From JANQIO01 sp043585095 (GTDB taxonomy: Bacteria > Pseudomonadota > Gammaproteobacteria > Pseudomonadales > Halieaceae), in NCBI GenBank assembly GCA_043585095.1, contig CP121321.1, positions 2,852,001-2,916,000 on the forward strand: a stretch of 64,000 bases of DNA, read 5' to 3'. The notes under the pieces are model-generated. The model ran no database searches. It saw only the letters and a program-made list of their open reading frames with translations, and was not told where the DNA came from. This document shows, one piece after another, positions 61,584 through 64,000 of this stretch; the first letter of the stretch is position 1; each line of letters begins with the position of its first letter. A program made the translations under genes and the position numbers.

Positions 61584-62548
61584 TCATTGCTCCGGGTGCG
61601 CATGATGATCCACAAGAAGAACGGTCCGCCGATTAATGCGGTGATCACACCCAGCTTCAGTTCGACGCGCCCACTAATGCTTTGCACCAACATATCGGCC
61701 AGAACGAGCAACAAGGCACCGCCCAAAGCCGACGCCCACAGCAGACGTCTGGGCTGGTGGCCAACAAACGGGCGCAACAGATGGGGCACCACCAGGCCGA
61801 CAAAGCCAATATTGCCGCTAACGGAGACCGCGGCCCCCACCGCGCAGGCAACGCCTCCTACCACCAGCCAACGCCAGCGCGCTGACTGGTAACCCAGAGA
61901 GGCTGCCGTATCCTCACCCAGACTCAGCGCATCCAGATAGCGCCCGCTGGTTAGCAGAACCGCACAGCCGGCCACCATGAACGGCGCCGCTATCGCCACG
62001 TCCTGCAGGCTCCGGTTCGCAAAAGAGCCCAACAGCCAGTAGACGATCTCGCTCATTGCAAAGGGATTGGACGCCACATTCAGCACTAGGGAAATCAATG
62101 CACCGACGAAGGCGTTCACCGCCATTCCTGCCAGAATCAGGCTAAACAGACTGGAGCGGCTGCCGGTTAACAGAAATACCAATATCACCGAGAGCGCTGC
62201 ACCGATCATGCCGCCCAGCGGCAGGGCGAACCACGCCAAGCTCGCCAAACCGGAATACAGCACAATCACCGCCCCGAAGGCGGCGCAGGCGCTGACCCCG
62301 ACGATGGCCGGGTCCGCCAGAGGATTGCGCAACAGCCCCTGCAGGGCCGCGCCGCTCATTCCCAGCACCGCGCCCACCAGCACCGCCAGCAGTACTCTGG
62401 GCAGTCGTATTTCCCACAACACGGTTTGACGCCAGGGCTCGTCGCCACTGACCAACGGATTGAGCCAGACCTCACCATGGGCCAGCGCCAACAACATGGC
62501 GGCGGCGAGCAAGCTCAGTAAAAACATGGGTAGCGCTAGCGCTCTCAT
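61577..62548 (-). CDS. FecCD/BtuC-type ABC transporter permease
   Basis: 323 residues with about ten membrane helices. Family blocks are WEIRLPRVLLAVLVGAVLGMSGAALQGLLRNPLADPAIVGVSACAAFGAV, GNIGFVGLVVPHLLRPFVGHQPRRLLWASALGGALLLVLADML and ELKLGVITALIGGPFFLWII. It overlaps the binding-protein gene by 4 nt and the ATPase gene by 7 nt. Confidence 0.94.
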   Translation of the reverse strand: MRALALPMFLLSLLAAAMLLALAHGEVWLNPLVSGDEPWRQTVLWEIRLPRVLLAVLVGAVLGMSGAALQGLLRNPLADPAIVGVSACAAFGAVIVLYSGLASLAWFALPLGGMIGAALSVILVFLLTGSRSSLFSLILAGMAVNAFVGALISLVLNVASNPFAMSEIVYWLLGSFANRSLQDVAIAAPFMVAGCAVLLTSGRYLDALSLGEDTAASLGYQSARWRWLVVGGVACAVGAAVSVSGNIGFVGLVVPHLLRPFVGHQPRRLLWASALGGALLLVLADMLVQSISGRVELKLGVITALIGGPFFLWIIMRTRSNEW

Positions 62549-63579
62549 CGCGTGGCCGCACCAGACGCATGACCTGCGGCAAAACCAGTCGCAGGATGTT
62601 TGTCATGACCCCGCATCAAGGTCCGCGCCGCATCGACAACAGTTGGCCCCACGCAGGCGGTGAGGCTGGCCGGCAGGGTTATCACGTCTTTGTCATCGAA
62701 AGCTGCCCGCAGCGCCGGATGGTGCAGCGCCTGATGGGCGAGGGAGTCCTGATTGCTGACCAGGTCATCAATAATCAGCAGATCGGGGTTCGCCATAACG
62801 AGCTGCTCCAGCGACAGCGTGCCGTAGCTGACAATGCCCTGCTCCGCTGCCAGATTGCGGTAGCCGGTTAGTTGTAGCAGTTCGTCCAACAAGGTGTCCT
62901 CGCCAGGGCTGACCCCCTGGGGACCGTAGACCGCTGCCAGAGGCCGTGTGCTGGCCGCCCCATCAACAGCTTCGGTGAGCGCGGCCATATCAGCTTCTAT
63001 ACGGTATGCCAGATTCGCCGCCGACTGGGGCTCGCCAATGACCTCACCGAATCGCACCAGGTGGTCGCGCAGGCCCCCCAGGGTCAGCGGCACATCCAAC
63101 ACTTCGACGCGATAGCCAAGGCGCCGTAACAGCGCGAGTAGCTGGGTATCGCTGAACTGGCCGGCCAGCACCAGGTCCGGATTGAGCGGAACAATCTCCT
63201 CGGCGAGACTGTGGTTCAAAGGAATATCGCCCACCTGATCCGCCAGATATGACAGGTCGGCATCCGCTGCCCAGTAGGTCAACGATGCAATACGCTCTGG
63301 CGGCACCATCTCCAACAGCAGCAGGTCCGTGCAGAGATTCAGGGACACAATGCGCTGAGGGGAAGTTAGAGGCCTGGACGTCGGGAGTGATTGCCTGGGG
63401 CTTTCAGCATGGACTTGAGCACCCGATGTGATTGCGGCCTGTTGGAGTGTTGTTGCCGTTGGAGCCGCGCCCGCAACAGCCGCTGCTCCGCTAAAACTGA
63501 GAAGCAGGCCAGCAATACCGGCAGGCGAACTAAAAACGGAACGACACCGACTCAGGGTGTTTTGTACCCGGCGCAGCAC
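62545..63579 (-). CDS. ABC transporter substrate-binding protein (FecB/BtuF type)
   Basis: About 344 residues from the GTG at 63579, which has AAGG nine bases upstream. A signal peptide follows (FSSPAGIAGLLLSFSGAAAVAGAAP). The binding fold has RIVSLNLCTDLLLLEMVPPERIASLTYWA, PLNPDLVLAGQFSDTQLLALLRRLGYRVEVLDVP and a second lobe ending LTACVGPTVVDAARTLM. In-frame readings further upstream overlap the GGDEF gene and lack family sequence. No cobalamin riboswitch was seen, so iron complex or heme is as likely as B12. Confidence 0.87.
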   Translation of the reverse strand: MLRRVQNTLSRCRSVFSSPAGIAGLLLSFSGAAAVAGAAPTATTLQQAAITSGAQVHAESPRQSLPTSRPLTSPQRIVSLNLCTDLLLLEMVPPERIASLTYWAADADLSYLADQVGDIPLNHSLAEEIVPLNPDLVLAGQFSDTQLLALLRRLGYRVEVLDVPLTLGGLRDHLVRFGEVIGEPQSAANLAYRIEADMAALTEAVDGAASTRPLAAVYGPQGVSPGEDTLLDELLQLTGYRNLAAEQGIVSYGTLSLEQLVMANPDLLIIDDLVSNQDSLAHQALHHPALRAAFDDKDVITLPASLTACVGPTVVDAARTLMRGHDKHPATGFAAGHASGAATR

Positions 63580-63590
63580 AGAATGCCGCC

Positions 63591-64000
63591 TTAGGCGGCG
63601 CGTACGCAGTTCCGGCCGGCTTCCTTGGCACGGTACAAGGCGCCGTCGGCCGCCTTGAGCAGCTCCACCGGGGACTGTTTCGCTGAGGCGAGAAAGCTGG
63701 CAACGCCAGTGCTCACCGTGACCACCCGATCGCCGTTGGCATATTCGTGAGGGATACACAGCGCTTCGATATTGCGACGCACTTTGTCTGCCAGGGCAAG
63801 TGCACCTGCCTGATCTGTATCGGGCAGTACACAGACAAACTCCTCGCCGCCGTAACGCGCGCAGAAATCGGCGCCGCGATGCATGGTGGCTTGCAGCGTC
63901 AGCGCTACCTGCCGAATACATTCATCGCCGGCGTCGTGACCGTAGCCATCGTTATAGGATTTGAAGTTGTCGATATCGACCATTAACAAACTGAGCGGAT
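63591..64000 (-). CDS. GGDEF-domain protein (diguanylate cyclase), 5' part cut by window edge
   Basis: The last ~135 codons of a GGDEF protein; the frame is open to the window edge (PLSLLMVDIDNFKSYNDGYGHDAGDECI). The active-site motif is YGGEEFVCVLPDT, with the metal Asp in VDIDNFK, and DGALYRAKEAGRN follows. An intact GGEEF suggests c-di-GMP synthesis. It ends 11 nt before the GTG of the binding-protein gene, so the transporter may be in its operon. Confidence 0.9.
   Translation of the reverse strand, partial: PLSLLMVDIDNFKSYNDGYGHDAGDECIRQVALTLQATMHRGADFCARYGGEEFVCVLPDTDQAGALALADKVRRNIEALCIPHEYANGDRVVTVSTGVASFLASAKQSPVELLKAADGALYRAKEAGRNCVRAA

Noticed and set aside
63580..64000. Cobalamin riboswitch before the ABC importer
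   Set aside because: The 11-nt gap to the GGDEF gene leaves no room for one, and the GGDEF coding sequence is upstream. A switch could lie beyond the window edge.

Overview
The window is chromosomal DNA from a gammaproteobacterium, probably a marine aerobe near the Cellvibrionales (Saccharophagus/Teredinibacter/Halieaceae). The reasons are a fused BioH-BioC protein of the type annotated BioHC in Saccharophagus and Teredinibacter, the gene set hrcA-grpE-dnaK-dnaJ with recN, fur, bamE, ratA, rnfH and smpB, and many TonB receptors, photolyases and lipid or ester hydrolases. Genes are densely packed on both strands. I saw no phage, insertion sequence, integrase, CRISPR array or ordinary tRNA. The lineage is inference.

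Region 1 (1-6.4 kb) is a complete biotin locus. bioA is cut by the left edge and runs divergently from bioB-bioF-bioHC-bioD-birA, and a BirA-type operator lies in the shared promoter region. Region 2 (6.4-15.3 kb) holds the heat-shock genes on the minus strand (hrcA, grpE, dnaK, dnaJ, then dapB and the chaperedoxin gene cnoX) and recN on the plus strand. Sigma-32-like promoters precede grpE and dnaK. Region 3 (15.3-20.1 kb) holds fur, bamE, rnfH, ratA, a sodium symporter, smpB and a TSUP transporter.

Region 4 (20.1-28.2 kb) is a light and repair neighbourhood. A cry-DASH photolyase and a tiny zinc-ribbon DUF2256 gene converge on a minus-strand run of amidoligase, class I glutamine-amidotransferase-like hydrolase, PLDc_N membrane peptide, AI-2E-family permease, YqaA-type protein, FeS-type photolyase and SDR. 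It ends at the tmRNA gene (ssrA), which is followed by a perfect 52-bp palindrome and a cluster of hairpins and direct repeats.

Region 5 (28.5-39.6 kb) is a catabolic-looking accessory block. It has a TetR regulator, a sodium:solute symporter, a TonB receptor, an acyl-CoA/AMP ligase, an alpha/beta hydrolase, a VIT protein, a cytochrome P450, a steroid-5-alpha-reductase-like membrane protein and a sulfotransferase. Three copies of the palindrome TTCAAC-N4-GTTGAA sit in or just after the promoters of the symporter and the receptor, which points to one regulon controlled by the adjacent TetR protein.

Region 6 (39.7-53.8 kb) holds a DUF1501/DUF1800 secreted pair, a TonB receptor beside a histidine-rich periplasmic repeat protein, a lipoprotein esterase, a beta-lactamase-fold hydrolase, a DUF385 oxidoreductase, a metallo-beta-lactamase gene whose frame breaks inside its metal motif, a GDPD, an ICMT-like methyltransferase and a ZIP transporter. 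Region 7 (53.9-64 kb) holds a diiron ferritin-like protein, an AraC regulator with a patatin-like phospholipase, a PHA-system protein, a DMT transporter, an ETHE1-like MBL protein, an LLM oxidoreductase, and a FecBCD/BtuFCD-type ABC importer preceded by a GGDEF gene cut by the right edge.
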